Shown: one piece after another, positions 17,050-25,177 of the stretch
Layout of the letters: every line of letters begins with the position of its first letter
Numbering within the stretch: position 1 is the first letter of the stretch
Origin: CAVVJA01 sp963809815
Lineage (GTDB): Bacteria > Actinomycetota > Actinomycetes > Mycobacteriales > Jatrophihabitantaceae
Length of the DNA stretch: 64,000 nucleotides
Direction of reading: 5' to 3'
Assembly (NCBI GenBank): GCA_963809815.1
Contig: CAWELM010000018.1
Span: 76,632-140,631 of the forward strand
The notes under the pieces: generated by a model
Database searches by the model: none
Seen by the model: the letters and a program-made list of their open reading frames with translations, nothing else
What the model was told of the DNA's origin: nothing
Made by a program: the position numbers and the translations under genes

Positions 17050-18458
17050 GACTCGTCCTCTGGACAGGCGCGAGCCACCAGATCGGCCCCCTCGCTCGTG
17101 ACGATCTGCGCGAGGACGGTGTCGCCTCGTCGTACGCCGCGGGGCGCGTCGATAACCCGAGTCGTTGCGTCGACATCCGGGGCTTGGTGCGCCGCGGTGC
17201 CGACCAGCTCGCCGGAAGGTGCCACGGTGTCGACGAGAACGTGAACTGCCTCGCCGATCCGGTCCTCGGCCCGTTGGGTGACGAGCTCGTCGGCCAGGTC
17301 TTGTATCCGGGCAACCCGTTTGGCGATCGTCTGCTCGTCGAGCTTGCCCGGCATCCGGACAGCTTCGGTGCCGTCCTCGTCCGAGTAACCGAACACGCCA
17401 ACGACGTCGAGCTGGGCGGCGGTCAGGAACTGCTCGAGCTCTTCGAGGTCGGCATCGGTCTCACCGGGAAAGCCGACGATCACGTTGCTGCGCGCGCCTG
17501 CGCGTGGCGCGAGCTTGCGGATGCGTCCGAGCAGGTCGAGGAAGTCCGCAGCTCCTCCGAAGCGCCGCATGCGGCGCAGGACGAGCCGGCTGGCGTGCTG
17601 GAACGACAGATCGAAGTACGGCGCCACGCCGGGAGTTGTCGCGATCGTCTCGAGGAGAGACGGGCGGAGTTCGGCTGGCTGCAAGTAGGTCACTCGGACC
17701 CGTTCGATTCTGTCGATCGCGGCCAGCGCGGGTAGCAAGGCTTCGAGCGCCCCCGGGTTGCCGAGGTCCTTGCCGTAGGACGTCGAGTTCTCGCTGACCA
17801 GCACCAGTTCCCGAGCGCCCGTAGCGGCAAGCCACCGGCCCTCGGCCAGCACATCGTCAGCGGGTCGGGACACGAACGAGCCGCGGAAGGACGGAATCGC
17901 GCAGAACGAGCACCGCCGGTCGCAACCGGACGCGAGCTTCAGGTATGCCACGGGCGACGCGTCGAGTCGTTTCCGAGCGCGCGGCACCCAGCTGTGCCCG
18001 CTCAACCCGAGCTCGGCGGCGGCGGCCGGGCGATGTACCGGGGCGACGGGCAACAGCTGTCGCCGGTCGATCGGCTCATGAGAGGCGACGGGTCGGCCGG
18101 CAATGACGTCCTGGAGCCGACTGGCGACATCGGGATAAGCATCGAAGCCAAGCACTGCGGTCACCTCAGGGAGCGAATCCGCGAGCGTGCGGCCGTAACG
18201 ATCGGCCAGGCAGCCGACCGCCACCACCGGGCGGCCTGCCTCGGTAGCTGTCAGCAGGGCATCAATCGAGTCTTTCTTCGCCGATGCCACGAAACCGCAC
18301 GTGTTCACCACGACGACGTCGGCGTCGGTATCGTCGTCAGCGATCCGCCACCCTTCGGCACTCAGCCGGCCAGCGAGCTCCTCCGAGTCGACCTCGTTGC
18401 GCGCGCAACCGAGCGTCACGAGCGCAGCCGAAGGCGGCGCAGCGGCGGTAGGCGGCAC
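17046..18458 (-). CDS. rimO: Ribosomal protein S12 methylthiotransferase RimO
   Basis: Radical-SAM enzyme that methylthiolates the conserved Asp of ribosomal protein S12. The 470 residues open with a UPF0004 domain (LVTLGCARNEVDSE; VVVNTCGFV; VVAVGCLADRYG, the three cluster cysteines). The radical-SAM motif CDRRCSFC follows KLASG. Family segments PYFDLSFQHAS and NVIVGFPGET are present, then a C-terminal TRAM domain. LGCARNxVDSE and SFQHAS separate it from MiaB. First gene of the rimO-pgsA-cinA cluster, divergent from the argA-like gene across about 60 bases. Confidence 0.95.
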   Translation of the reverse strand: MPPTAAAPPSAALVTLGCARNEVDSEELAGRLSAEGWRIADDDTDADVVVVNTCGFVASAKKDSIDALLTATEAGRPVVAVGCLADRYGRTLADSLPEVTAVLGFDAYPDVASRLQDVIAGRPVASHEPIDRRQLLPVAPVHRPAAAAELGLSGHSWVPRARKRLDASPVAYLKLASGCDRRCSFCAIPSFRGSFVSRPADDVLAEGRWLAATGARELVLVSENSTSYGKDLGNPGALEALLPALAAIDRIERVRVTYLQPAELRPSLLETIATTPGVAPYFDLSFQHASRLVLRRMRRFGGAADFLDLLGRIRKLAPRAGARSNVIVGFPGETDADLEELEQFLTAAQLDVVGVFGYSDEDGTEAVRMPGKLDEQTIAKRVARIQDLADELVTQRAEDRIGEAVHVLVDTVAPSGELVGTAAHQAPDVDATTRVIDAPRGVRRGDTVLAQIVTSEGADLVARACPEDES

Positions 18459-18521
18459 CTTCGCAGGGTACCTGGGGTTGGTGTCCTCTCAATCTTCTTT
18501 GCGGCCGATAACCTGCCCGCC

Positions 18522-19034
18522 GTGACTTCCGAGGACATAGTGGCAGTGCGCCGCGCGCGCACGCCCGATGTGCCGGCGATCAAGTCTCTTGTTGATATCT
18601 ACGCGGGTTCTGGACGCAAGCTGCTCGCGAAAGAGCTGGTCGCCCTCTATGAGGACGTACCTGACTTCCGGGTCGCCGAGCTGGGCGGCGTGGTGATCGG
18701 GTGCGGCGCTCTACACGTTTTGTGGGCTGACTTGGGGGAGATTCGCACATTGGCCGTTCACCCAGACCATCGCGGGCACGGGTACGGCGACCTGCTGATG
18801 GACGAGTTGACGGCGACCGCGCGCGAGCTCGGGCTCGCGCGCCTGTTTGCGTTGACGTTCCACACTGGTTTCTTCGCCCGGCACGGCTTCACCGACATCG
18901 AGGGAACGCCGGTCGACCCGGACACCTACGACGCGCTCCGGCGCTCCTACGATCCAGGCGTGGCCGAGTTTCTGGGCCTGGAATACGTAAAGCCGAACAC
19001 GCTCGGCAACACACGGATGATCCGTTATTTGTGA
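18522..19034 (+). CDS. argA: N-acetylglutamate synthase, short GNAT type
   Basis: 170-residue stand-alone GNAT domain similar to the mycobacterial amino-acid N-acetyltransferase Rv2747, which makes N-acetylglutamate for arginine synthesis. Signatures: VRRARTPDVPAIKSLVDIYAGSGRKLLAKELVALYEDVPDFRVAE, then EIRTLAVHPDHRGHGYGDLLMDEL (acetyl-CoA P-loop) and FALTFHTGFFARHGFTDIEGTPVD. GTG 18522 was chosen because it starts at the domain boundary and the upstream frame crosses rimO. The 3' end overlaps the convergent decarboxylase gene by 10 bases. Position next to rimO agrees with M. tuberculosis. Confidence 0.87.
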   Translation: MTSEDIVAVRRARTPDVPAIKSLVDIYAGSGRKLLAKELVALYEDVPDFRVAELGGVVIGCGALHVLWADLGEIRTLAVHPDHRGHGYGDLLMDELTATARELGLARLFALTFHTGFFARHGFTDIEGTPVDPDTYDALRRSYDPGVAEFLGLEYVKPNTLGNTRMIRYL

Positions 19035-20413
19035 TCGACGGCTGCGACCGCGCGGCGCACGGCATCGAGGGATGTCGCGACATCCTGATCATCCGTCGAC
19101 CAGTTGCTGACCGAGATGCGGAGCACGGCGCGATCTCGCCATCTAGAGCCGGACATCCAGACGGCGCCGTCCGCGATCAGCTCGCGGGCCACGGCTTCCG
19201 TTCGGGAATCCGCACCGAATGACACGCAAACCTGGGTATAGACGACATCATTGAGCACCTCGGTGCCGTCGATCTGGCTGATGCCGGCAGCGAGCGCTTG
19301 GGCGTTCCCGACGAGCCGATCGACGAGCGCGGCAACCCCGGACCGGCCTAGCGACCGCAACGCGGCCCAGACCGGCACTCCCCGGGCCCGGCGCGACATC
19401 TCCGGCACGGTGTCGAACGGATCGGGCTCCGTCGCGTGACGCAACAAGTAGGCCCCTCGGACCCCCATCGCCGCCCGCACCGCCTCGGGGTACGCCACGA
19501 CCGAGACGCCGCAGTCGTAGGGCACATTGAGCGTCTTGTGGGCATCCGTCGCCCAAGAATCGGCCGTTTCGAGGCCGGTCACTAGAGACCGTAGTCGGGG
19601 CGAGGCCGCCGCCCAGAGCCCGAACGCTCCGTCGACGTGCACCCAGGCCGCGTGTTCGTGGGCAATCGCGGTGATCTCAGCAATCGCGTCGAAGGCTCCG
19701 GAATGCAGATTGCCGGCCTGGAGACAGACAATCGTGGGCCCGGCGTCATCGAGGAGCCGAGTCCGCATCTCTTCCGCGCGGACCCGGCCCTGCTCGTCCA
19801 CCGGGATCACGATGGGCGCGCCGAGGCCGAGGTAGCGCAGCGCGATCAGGAGCGATTCGTGCCGTTCGGCCCCAGCCAGCACTCGGATGCGCGGCGCGCC
19901 GGTCAGGCCGAGAGTGCGGTCATCCCATCCGACCCGCTCCAACAGATGGTGCCGAGCGGCGGCGAGACCGGTGAAGTTGGCCATCGTCGCGCCCGTTGTG
20001 AAGCCGACATCACTGCCCGGCGGCAGCCCGAGCAGATCGAGCAACCAGGCTCCGGCCACCTCCTCGACCGCGGCCGTACCCGGCGTCGCGATGCGCATGC
20101 CGGTGTTTTGATCCCAGGCGCTGGTCAGCCAATCCGCGGCGAGTGCCGCCGGAAGCGTGCCACCCATGACCCAGCCGTAGAAGCGACCGGACGGGATAGC
20201 GAGCAGCCCGGGCTCGACGGCGCCCGCGAGCGTGTCCACCACTTCGGCCGGGTCGGCCGGATCCTCCGGGAGCGACTCACCCAGCCGGGCGCGTATCGCG
20301 TCGGCATCGGCCTGAAACGGCACGGGCCGATCGGGCAACGTCGTGAGCCAGGAACGAGCGTGCGCGGCCGCCCGATCGAGGGCGCTGGCGTAGTCCGTGG
20401 GATCGAGGGGCAC
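19025..20413 (-). CDS. PLP-dependent group II amino-acid decarboxylase family protein
   Basis: 462-residue fold-type I PLP enzyme related to aromatic-L-amino-acid and glutamate decarboxylases. The PLP-lysine motif is SWATDAHKTLNVPYDCG; HVDGAFGLWAA supplies the cofactor Asp, and FTTGATMANFTGLAAARHHLL the phosphate-binding region. The substrate cannot be read from the sequence. ATG start MPLDPTDYASALDRAAAHARSWL is typical. It has no obvious operon partner. Confidence 0.85.
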   Translation of the reverse strand: MPLDPTDYASALDRAAAHARSWLTTLPDRPVPFQADADAIRARLGESLPEDPADPAEVVDTLAGAVEPGLLAIPSGRFYGWVMGGTLPAALAADWLTSAWDQNTGMRIATPGTAAVEEVAGAWLLDLLGLPPGSDVGFTTGATMANFTGLAAARHHLLERVGWDDRTLGLTGAPRIRVLAGAERHESLLIALRYLGLGAPIVIPVDEQGRVRAEEMRTRLLDDAGPTIVCLQAGNLHSGAFDAIAEITAIAHEHAAWVHVDGAFGLWAAASPRLRSLVTGLETADSWATDAHKTLNVPYDCGVSVVAYPEAVRAAMGVRGAYLLRHATEPDPFDTVPEMSRRARGVPVWAALRSLGRSGVAALVDRLVGNAQALAAGISQIDGTEVLNDVVYTQVCVSFGADSRTEAVARELIADGAVWMSGSRWRDRAVLRISVSNWSTDDQDVATSLDAVRRAVAAVDHK

Positions 20414-20528
20414 GCGATCACTGTCCTCTCTTCGGCGTCGTTACCCAACAGGTACCAGTGGTCCCGCGCGCCTCATCGACCACATCCGCCACACCCGTTA
20501 GCGTTCGCCCCGACTGGAGGTGAGCACG

Positions 20529-20690
20529 ATGAGCGCAGCGAGCGAGGCCCGCACTTCCGGCCGGGTCCTCGGGTGGTACGGCTCCGCTTCAAAGCGTGCC
20601 GGCCGGTACCTCGGACGGCACCGCGACCAGCTGCGCGCGGCGCTGACCTGGCACCGCGCCTGGTACGCCCCCCGGCACTCTCGCAGCTGA
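20529..20690 (+). CDS. Small basic protein (53 aa), unknown
   Basis: Open frame MSAASEARTSGRVLGWYGSA... ending WYAPRHSRS. It is preceded at ideal distance by a strong ribosome-binding site (GGAGGTGA, about 5 bases before the ATG) and stops 3 bases before the end of the convergent ftsK. It is rich in Arg/His/Trp and strongly basic, with no membrane segment or cysteine. I do not recognise it. The ribosome-binding site is the main support; a conserved homologue in the same place would confirm it. Confidence 0.5.
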   Translation: MSAASEARTSGRVLGWYGSASKRAGRYLGRHRDQLRAALTWHRAWYAPRHSRS

Positions 20691-20693
20691 GGG

Positions 20694-23126
20694 CTATGCC
20701 GGCTCGACCCGTTCGATCTCGTCGCCGCTCGCGGCGACGAGATCGTCTGCGGACCCTCCGCTGCGCAACGCATATATCAATCCGGCCAACTCGTCGGGTT
20801 TGACGAGGACGTCGCGTGCCTTCGACCCTTCCGACGGCCCGACGATGCCTCGAGACTCCATCAAGTCCATCAGCCGGCCGGCTTTGGCAAACCCGACGCG
20901 CAGTTTGCGCTGCAACATCGACGTCGAGCCGAACTGCGTCGACACCACGAGTTCCACTGCCGCCAGCAGCAACTCGAGGTCGGCTCCGATGTCCTCGTCG
21001 ATCTCCTTCTTGGCCGCCTGCGGAACCGTAACGTCCTCGCGGTAGCTGGCTTCCAGCTGCTGCTTGCAGTGTTCGACAATCGCCCGAATCTCCGGGTCGG
21101 TCACGAACGCGCCTTGGATGCGCGCGGGTTTCGACGCACCCATCGGCAAGAACAGACCGTCGCCCTTGCCGAGCAGCTTCTCCGCTCCCGGTTGGTCGAG
21201 GATCACCCGCGAGTCAGCGAGCGATGAGCTCTTGAAACCCAGCCGGGACGGCACATTCGCCTTGATCAGACCGGTGACAACGTCGACTGAGGGCCGCTGG
21301 GTGGCGATCACTAGGTGGATCCCGGCCGCCCGGGCGAGCTGGGTTATCCGGACCACAGCGTCCTCGACGTCCCGCGGGGCGATCATCATGAGATCGGCCA
21401 GCTCGTCGATGATAACGAGCAGGTACGGATAGGTCGTGTAGACACGTTCCGACCCGGGTGGCGTCACTACTTCACCGGCCCGCACCTTGCGGTTGAAGTC
21501 GTCGATGTGCCGAACGCCGGACGCTTCCATGTCCTCGTAGCGCAAATCCATTTCGCGAACAACCCAGCCCAGCGCGTCGGCGGCCTTCTTCGGGTTGGTG
21601 ATCACCTGAGTAACGAGATGCGGAATGCCTTGGTAGGCCGCGAACTCCACCCGCTTGGGATCGATGAGCACCATGCGAACCTGGTCCGGAGTCGCTCGGG
21701 TCAGAACCGACAGGATCAGCGAGTTGATGCAGCTCGACTTGCCGGCACCCGTGGCGCCCGCGACCAACAGGTGCGGCATCCGAGTCAGATTGGCTACGAC
21801 GAAGCCACCCTCGACGTCCTTGCCCAAAGCGACGACCATGGGATGCTGATCACGCTGAGCGACAGTCGACCGGAGCACGTCGCCGAGCATGACGACCTCG
21901 GGATCGGCGTTGGGGATCTCGACGCCCACCGCGCTCTTGCCCGGAATCGGGCTGATGATGCGAACGTCTGGACTCTTCACGGCGTAGGCGATGTTCCGGG
22001 TGAGCTGGGTGATTCGCTCGACCTTGACCCCGGCTCCCAAGGTCACCTCGTACCGCGTCACGGTCGGGCCGCGGCTGAACCCGGTGACGGCGCAGTCGAC
22101 GCCGAACTCGGCGAACACTTGCTGGACGGCCCCGATGACCTCATCGTTCGCTTGCGTGTGCTGCAGGTGGGGCTGGCCGGTACGCAGCTCCTTGAGGGAC
22201 GGCAAGGTATACATGCCTGCGCCGCCGTTGAGTTCCAACTGGATCGGACGGCTGATCGGAGGCTGTTCGGGCTCGGTCGCCGATCGGCTTGAGCGGGGCC
22301 GGCGCGTGCGCGCCGGCTGGCTGGGCTCCGGCGAGTTCTCCGAAGCGTCCGGCGGAACTGTAACGACGGGAATCGGGCCGGTGCCGGCATCGTCGACGCC
22401 GAGAACCACGCCGCGATTGGCCGTCTCGCGCGACCGCGGCTTTGGTCGCCAGCGGATCAGGGCCCACGCTTGGTGGACCAGCTGAGAAAGCGGGGTCGCC
22501 GTCAGAACCAGGACGCCGAAGCCACCGAGCAGAAACAGCAGCGGAACGGCGACAACGGCAGACAGACCGCGCTCCAGGGGAGTCGCGACCCCGGCACCGA
22601 TCAGGCCGCCGGAGACCGAACGTCCGGACCGGGACGTCGGCGAGTCAGACCACAGGTGGAGCAGGCCGAGGACGGCAGCAGTCAGCGTCACCGTGCCGAC
22701 AAGCAACCGGCCTCGCTGCCCCGGAATCGGCACCTGCCGGAGCATGTGGACGCCGAGTAGGAAGAGCGCTACCGGCAGCGCGAGCGCGCCGTTGCCCAGG
22801 AAGAACCGGAGCAGCTCGGTCAGCCCGACTCCGACCGGTCCCGCTGCGTGGAACCAGACCGCGATAGCGGTCACCAAGCCCAGCGCGATGATGCCGAGCG
22901 CGGCGCCGTCCCGCCGGTGCGCAGCATCCAGCTCCCGGGCGGAAGCCGCATTTCGTCCAATTGCGCGGGCCGCGGCGCCGACCCCGCGGGCCATCGTCCG
23001 CCATAGAAGCAGCACGCCGCCGATCACGAGCGAGCGCGGAGGTCCGGTCGAACCGGATGATCGACGCCGAGACGTATCGCCAGTACGGCCGGACCGCTGG
23101 CGGGATCGAGTTCCGGACGCTGCCAC
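20694..23126 (-). CDS. ftsK: DNA translocase FtsK
   Basis: Septum-anchored DNA pump that clears the chromosome termini at division. The 810 residues comprise an Arg/Ser-rich start, N-terminal transmembrane helices between about 25 and 220 (GIIALGLVTAIAVWF, LALPVALFLLGVHML, LLVGTVTLTAAVLGLLHLW, VVAVPLLFLLGGFGVLVL), a short linker and the RecA-like motor with Walker A GATGAGKSS (about 456) and Walker B YLLVIIDELADLMM. The C-terminal gamma winged helix (TSMLQRKLRVGFAKAGRLMDLMESRGIVGPSEGSKARDVLV) reads KOPS. The linker is short compared with E. coli. Normal for actinobacteria. Confidence 0.96.
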   Translation of the reverse strand: MAASGTRSRQRSGRTGDTSRRRSSGSTGPPRSLVIGGVLLLWRTMARGVGAAARAIGRNAASARELDAAHRRDGAALGIIALGLVTAIAVWFHAAGPVGVGLTELLRFFLGNGALALPVALFLLGVHMLRQVPIPGQRGRLLVGTVTLTAAVLGLLHLWSDSPTSRSGRSVSGGLIGAGVATPLERGLSAVVAVPLLFLLGGFGVLVLTATPLSQLVHQAWALIRWRPKPRSRETANRGVVLGVDDAGTGPIPVVTVPPDASENSPEPSQPARTRRPRSSRSATEPEQPPISRPIQLELNGGAGMYTLPSLKELRTGQPHLQHTQANDEVIGAVQQVFAEFGVDCAVTGFSRGPTVTRYEVTLGAGVKVERITQLTRNIAYAVKSPDVRIISPIPGKSAVGVEIPNADPEVVMLGDVLRSTVAQRDQHPMVVALGKDVEGGFVVANLTRMPHLLVAGATGAGKSSCINSLILSVLTRATPDQVRMVLIDPKRVEFAAYQGIPHLVTQVITNPKKAADALGWVVREMDLRYEDMEASGVRHIDDFNRKVRAGEVVTPPGSERVYTTYPYLLVIIDELADLMMIAPRDVEDAVVRITQLARAAGIHLVIATQRPSVDVVTGLIKANVPSRLGFKSSSLADSRVILDQPGAEKLLGKGDGLFLPMGASKPARIQGAFVTDPEIRAIVEHCKQQLEASYREDVTVPQAAKKEIDEDIGADLELLLAAVELVVSTQFGSTSMLQRKLRVGFAKAGRLMDLMESRGIVGPSEGSKARDVLVKPDELAGLIYALRSGGSADDLVAASGDEIERVEPA

Positions 23127-23305
23127 CGGCCAACCCTAACGCTGAAGTCGATGGTGACCGGGGAGCTTGCGGCGGTGTCGGCGGCCGGGATGACAGTGCG
23201 GTCTCGAGCCTTGCTCGCGAGCCGGTGGACAGCACCTCGGTCAAGACGTGGATTCTGCAGATCGGGTAGGGATTGCGACAGCACTTTGGCCCTACGACTC
23301 TGACG

Positions 23306-23842
23306 TCAGCTCCGGTCCAATACGGTCTGCACGTTCGCGCATGCCTCGCATGTCTCCTCCGGCACGACGCCTGCCCGCATCAGGACTGCGAAGACCATGC
23401 AGCCGATGCAGACCGCGAAGACCGACTCGAGCCCCGCCGCGATAATGATCAAACCGAGCAGCGCCTGGGCCAGCCCCATGGCGCCCACCGCGGTTGACAC
23501 CGTCGCGGCGCCCGTGACCACTGCGCCAATAGTTTGGGCGAAACGCTTCGGCGGACCCGCGACGAGCTTCGGCTCGCCCAACCTTGGGGCGATGACCTGG
23601 GTGGCCAGGCGGCCCAGCGGACTGAGCCTCGGCCCGGCCAGGACGCGAGCGATGAATCCAGCGGCGAGCACCGCGGAGATCCACAGCCACCTTGGACTGG
23701 CGGTAAGGCTCAGTGCGAGCGTCAACCCAGCGAGCAGAAGCACACCAGCGGCGACCGTCCGCGCGGCCTTCTCGTTGACTGGGTTCGGAAAACCCAACCA
23801 GCGCCGAGACGCCTCACCGCGGCTGATCACACTCCCGGTCAT
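23306..23842 (-). CDS. DUF4395 integral membrane protein with CxxC motifs
   Basis: 178 residues with the DUF4395 opening NPVNEKAARTVAAGVLLLAGLTLAL, four hydrophobic segments and a conserved basic loop. Two CxxC pairs lie at the end: CIGC in the last membrane segment and CEAC in the tail. DUF4395 proteins are found with thioredoxins and rhodaneses and are thought to take part in thiol or sulfur transfer across the membrane. Here the gene is divergent from a leader peptide-cdo-rhodanese operon, which supports a sulfur role. Function otherwise unknown. Confidence 0.88.
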   Translation of the reverse strand: MTGSVISRGEASRRWLGFPNPVNEKAARTVAAGVLLLAGLTLALSLTASPRWLWISAVLAAGFIARVLAGPRLSPLGRLATQVIAPRLGEPKLVAGPPKRFAQTIGAVVTGAATVSTAVGAMGLAQALLGLIIIAAGLESVFAVCIGCMVFAVLMRAGVVPEETCEACANVQTVLDRS

Positions 23843-23907
23843 CGGGGTCCCTCTGCTGTCGACTGGCCGAGTTCATTTCTCAACACCGTATGCCCAAGAC
23901 CTCCCCA

Positions 23908-23939
23908 TGGACATTGTCTATTGACATAGTAGAGTATAG
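23908..23939 (+). promoter_or_regulatory. Promoter and possible operator of the cysteine leader/cdo operon
   Basis: TGGACA (23908-23913) and TAGAGT (23930-23935) are separated by 16 bases, placing transcription start at or next to the leader-peptide ATG (23943). The overlapping segment 23918-23939 reads CTATT-N6-GTAGAG-N2-TAG and matches the sulfate-importer promoter region at 45003-45024 at all 14 of these positions, suggesting a common regulator. Confidence 0.5.
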
Positions 23940-23942
23940 GTC

Positions 23943-24017
23943 ATGTCAGAGCTCATCATGCGGCGCCACGTGGATCTGCTCCGCGTGACCGCGATGGCCT
24001 GTCCGCTCCTCGGCTGA
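23943..24017 (+). CDS. Cysteine-type leader peptide (24 aa)
   Basis: Short ORF whose central part reads RRHVDLLRVTAMAC, followed by PLLG and stop. It belongs to the small leader peptides with an (R)xxDLxRVxxxxC signature found before sulfur genes in actinobacteria. Such peptides let ribosomes sense cysteinyl-tRNA at a Cys codon near the end and control the downstream gene. An inner ATG at 23958 would give 19 residues. The promoter placement suggests leaderless translation of the first ATG. The cdo start lies 51 bases downstream. Confidence 0.8.
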   Translation: MSELIMRRHVDLLRVTAMACPLLG

Positions 24018-24068
24018 TCCCGCACCGACCGTCGCGGCCCGAGCGCCGCCGTCCCGAGGACGCCGCAA

Positions 24069-24599
24069 ATGTCTGCTGTGCCAACCCAATTCCCGACACG
24101 CCCGCACACCCAGCCGACGATCGAAGTCCCGTCGCTGGCCGACCTCATCCGAATCGTGCGGGCTACCGCCGCCGACACACATCGGTGGCAGTCCGTGCTG
24201 CGACTACCCGACGGCAAGGACCACTGGTGGACGCTGCTGTCCACAAACGACGACGTCGATGTGTGGCTGCTGTCGTGGCGGCCAGGCCAGGCCACAGACC
24301 TACACGACCACGGGTCCTCAGCAGCGGCCTTCACCGTCATCCGCGGCGAGCTCAACGAAGTCCGAATCGACCCGTACGGACAGGCCACCAGCCACAGCCG
24401 CCCGGCCGGCACCGCAACCTCGCTCGCCCCCGGCGTCATACACGACGTCAGCGGCGCCGGCATCGATGCAGCCGTGAGCATCCACGCATACTCACCACCA
24501 CTTCGCGAAATGAACTACTACCTCCCTGACGCACATGGCCAACTGCAGATCACCCGCACGGTGAGCACCTACGAGCCGGAACAGGAACTCACCGAATGA
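24069..24599 (+). CDS. Cysteine dioxygenase family protein
   Basis: Non-haem iron enzyme that oxidises cysteine to cysteine sulfinate with O2. The 176-residue cupin has the three iron-binding histidines in LHDHGSSAAAFTVIRGEL (His79, His81) and PGVIHDVSG (His125), plus SIHAYSPPLREMNYY near the active site. The start MSAVPTQFP follows a GAGGA ribosome-binding site. It is co-transcribed with the rhodanese gene (ATGA overlap) and preceded by a cysteine leader peptide, so expression probably responds to cysteine supply. Confidence 0.92.
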   Translation: MSAVPTQFPTRPHTQPTIEVPSLADLIRIVRATAADTHRWQSVLRLPDGKDHWWTLLSTNDDVDVWLLSWRPGQATDLHDHGSSAAAFTVIRGELNEVRIDPYGQATSHSRPAGTATSLAPGVIHDVSGAGIDAAVSIHAYSPPLREMNYYLPDAHGQLQITRTVSTYEPEQELTE

Positions 24600-25066
24600 G
24601 GAGACAGGAACCCACCCCGATGGCGATAACCACAACCGCCGCCCCTCGACGCATCGACGAAATGCTGACAGCGGCGCGGGCCTGCCTCAATCGCCTCACC
24701 CCGCGCGAGGCTCACGAGTCAGTGCGCAGCGGCGCGGTCATCGTCGACATCCGCCCAGAGCCCTACCGGCTTATGGAGGGCGAAATCGTCGGCGCTGTCT
24801 TCATCGAGCGCAACGTCCTCGAATGGCGCCTGGACCCAACGAGCCACTCCCGCTTGCCCATCGCCCATTACGACCTGCCCATCATCGTCGTCTGCAACGA
24901 GGGATACGCCTCCAGTCTGGCCGCCGCGGCCCTCAAGGACCTCGGCCTCCACCGCGCCACCGATCTCATCGGCGGGTTCCGCGCCTGGCGCGCTGCTGGC
25001 CTGCCAACCATCTGTGCCTCGGCGACAGCGACAACCAGTGGGCCCTTGCTGAACCCGCCACCGTGA
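24596..25066 (+). CDS. Rhodanese-like sulfurtransferase
   Basis: Single-domain rhodanese of 156 residues (148 if the second ATG, at 24620, is used). The fold signatures are AVIVDIRPEPYRLMEGEIVGAVFIERNVLEW and the active-site loop VVCNEGYASS with the persulfide cysteine at about 100, followed by DLIGGFRAWRAAGLP. Its start overlaps the cdo stop as ATGA. Together with cysteine dioxygenase it suggests a pathway for cysteine breakdown and sulfane-sulfur handling in the cytosol. Confidence 0.92.
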   Translation: MRRQEPTPMAITTTAAPRRIDEMLTAARACLNRLTPREAHESVRSGAVIVDIRPEPYRLMEGEIVGAVFIERNVLEWRLDPTSHSRLPIAHYDLPIIVVCNEGYASSLAAAALKDLGLHRATDLIGGFRAWRAAGLPTICASATATTSGPLLNPPP

Positions 25067-25128
25067 TCACCGCGCTGCAGCTGACCTGCGACCGCCTCCG
25101 TGACCGGGACCGGCGCCGAGATCACCGG

Positions 25129-25142
25129 CGCCGATATCGGCG
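25129..25142. terminator. Palindrome between convergent rhodanese and dapA genes
   Basis: CGCCGATATCGGCG is a perfect 14-base palindrome in the gap between the two stop codons. Flanking GGCGCCGAGATCACC sequence gives competing pairings. It is a plausible bidirectional terminator but without a T-tract. Confidence 0.35.
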
Positions 25143-25177
25143 GTCGACCGCCTTGAGAGCCCGCGCGTGTCCCGCCT

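Noticed and set aside
19637..20803. 388-codon plus-strand ORF across the decarboxylase gene and into ftsK
   Set aside because: Shadow of the decarboxylase gene and the ftsK end; it crosses the well-supported small ORF in another frame.
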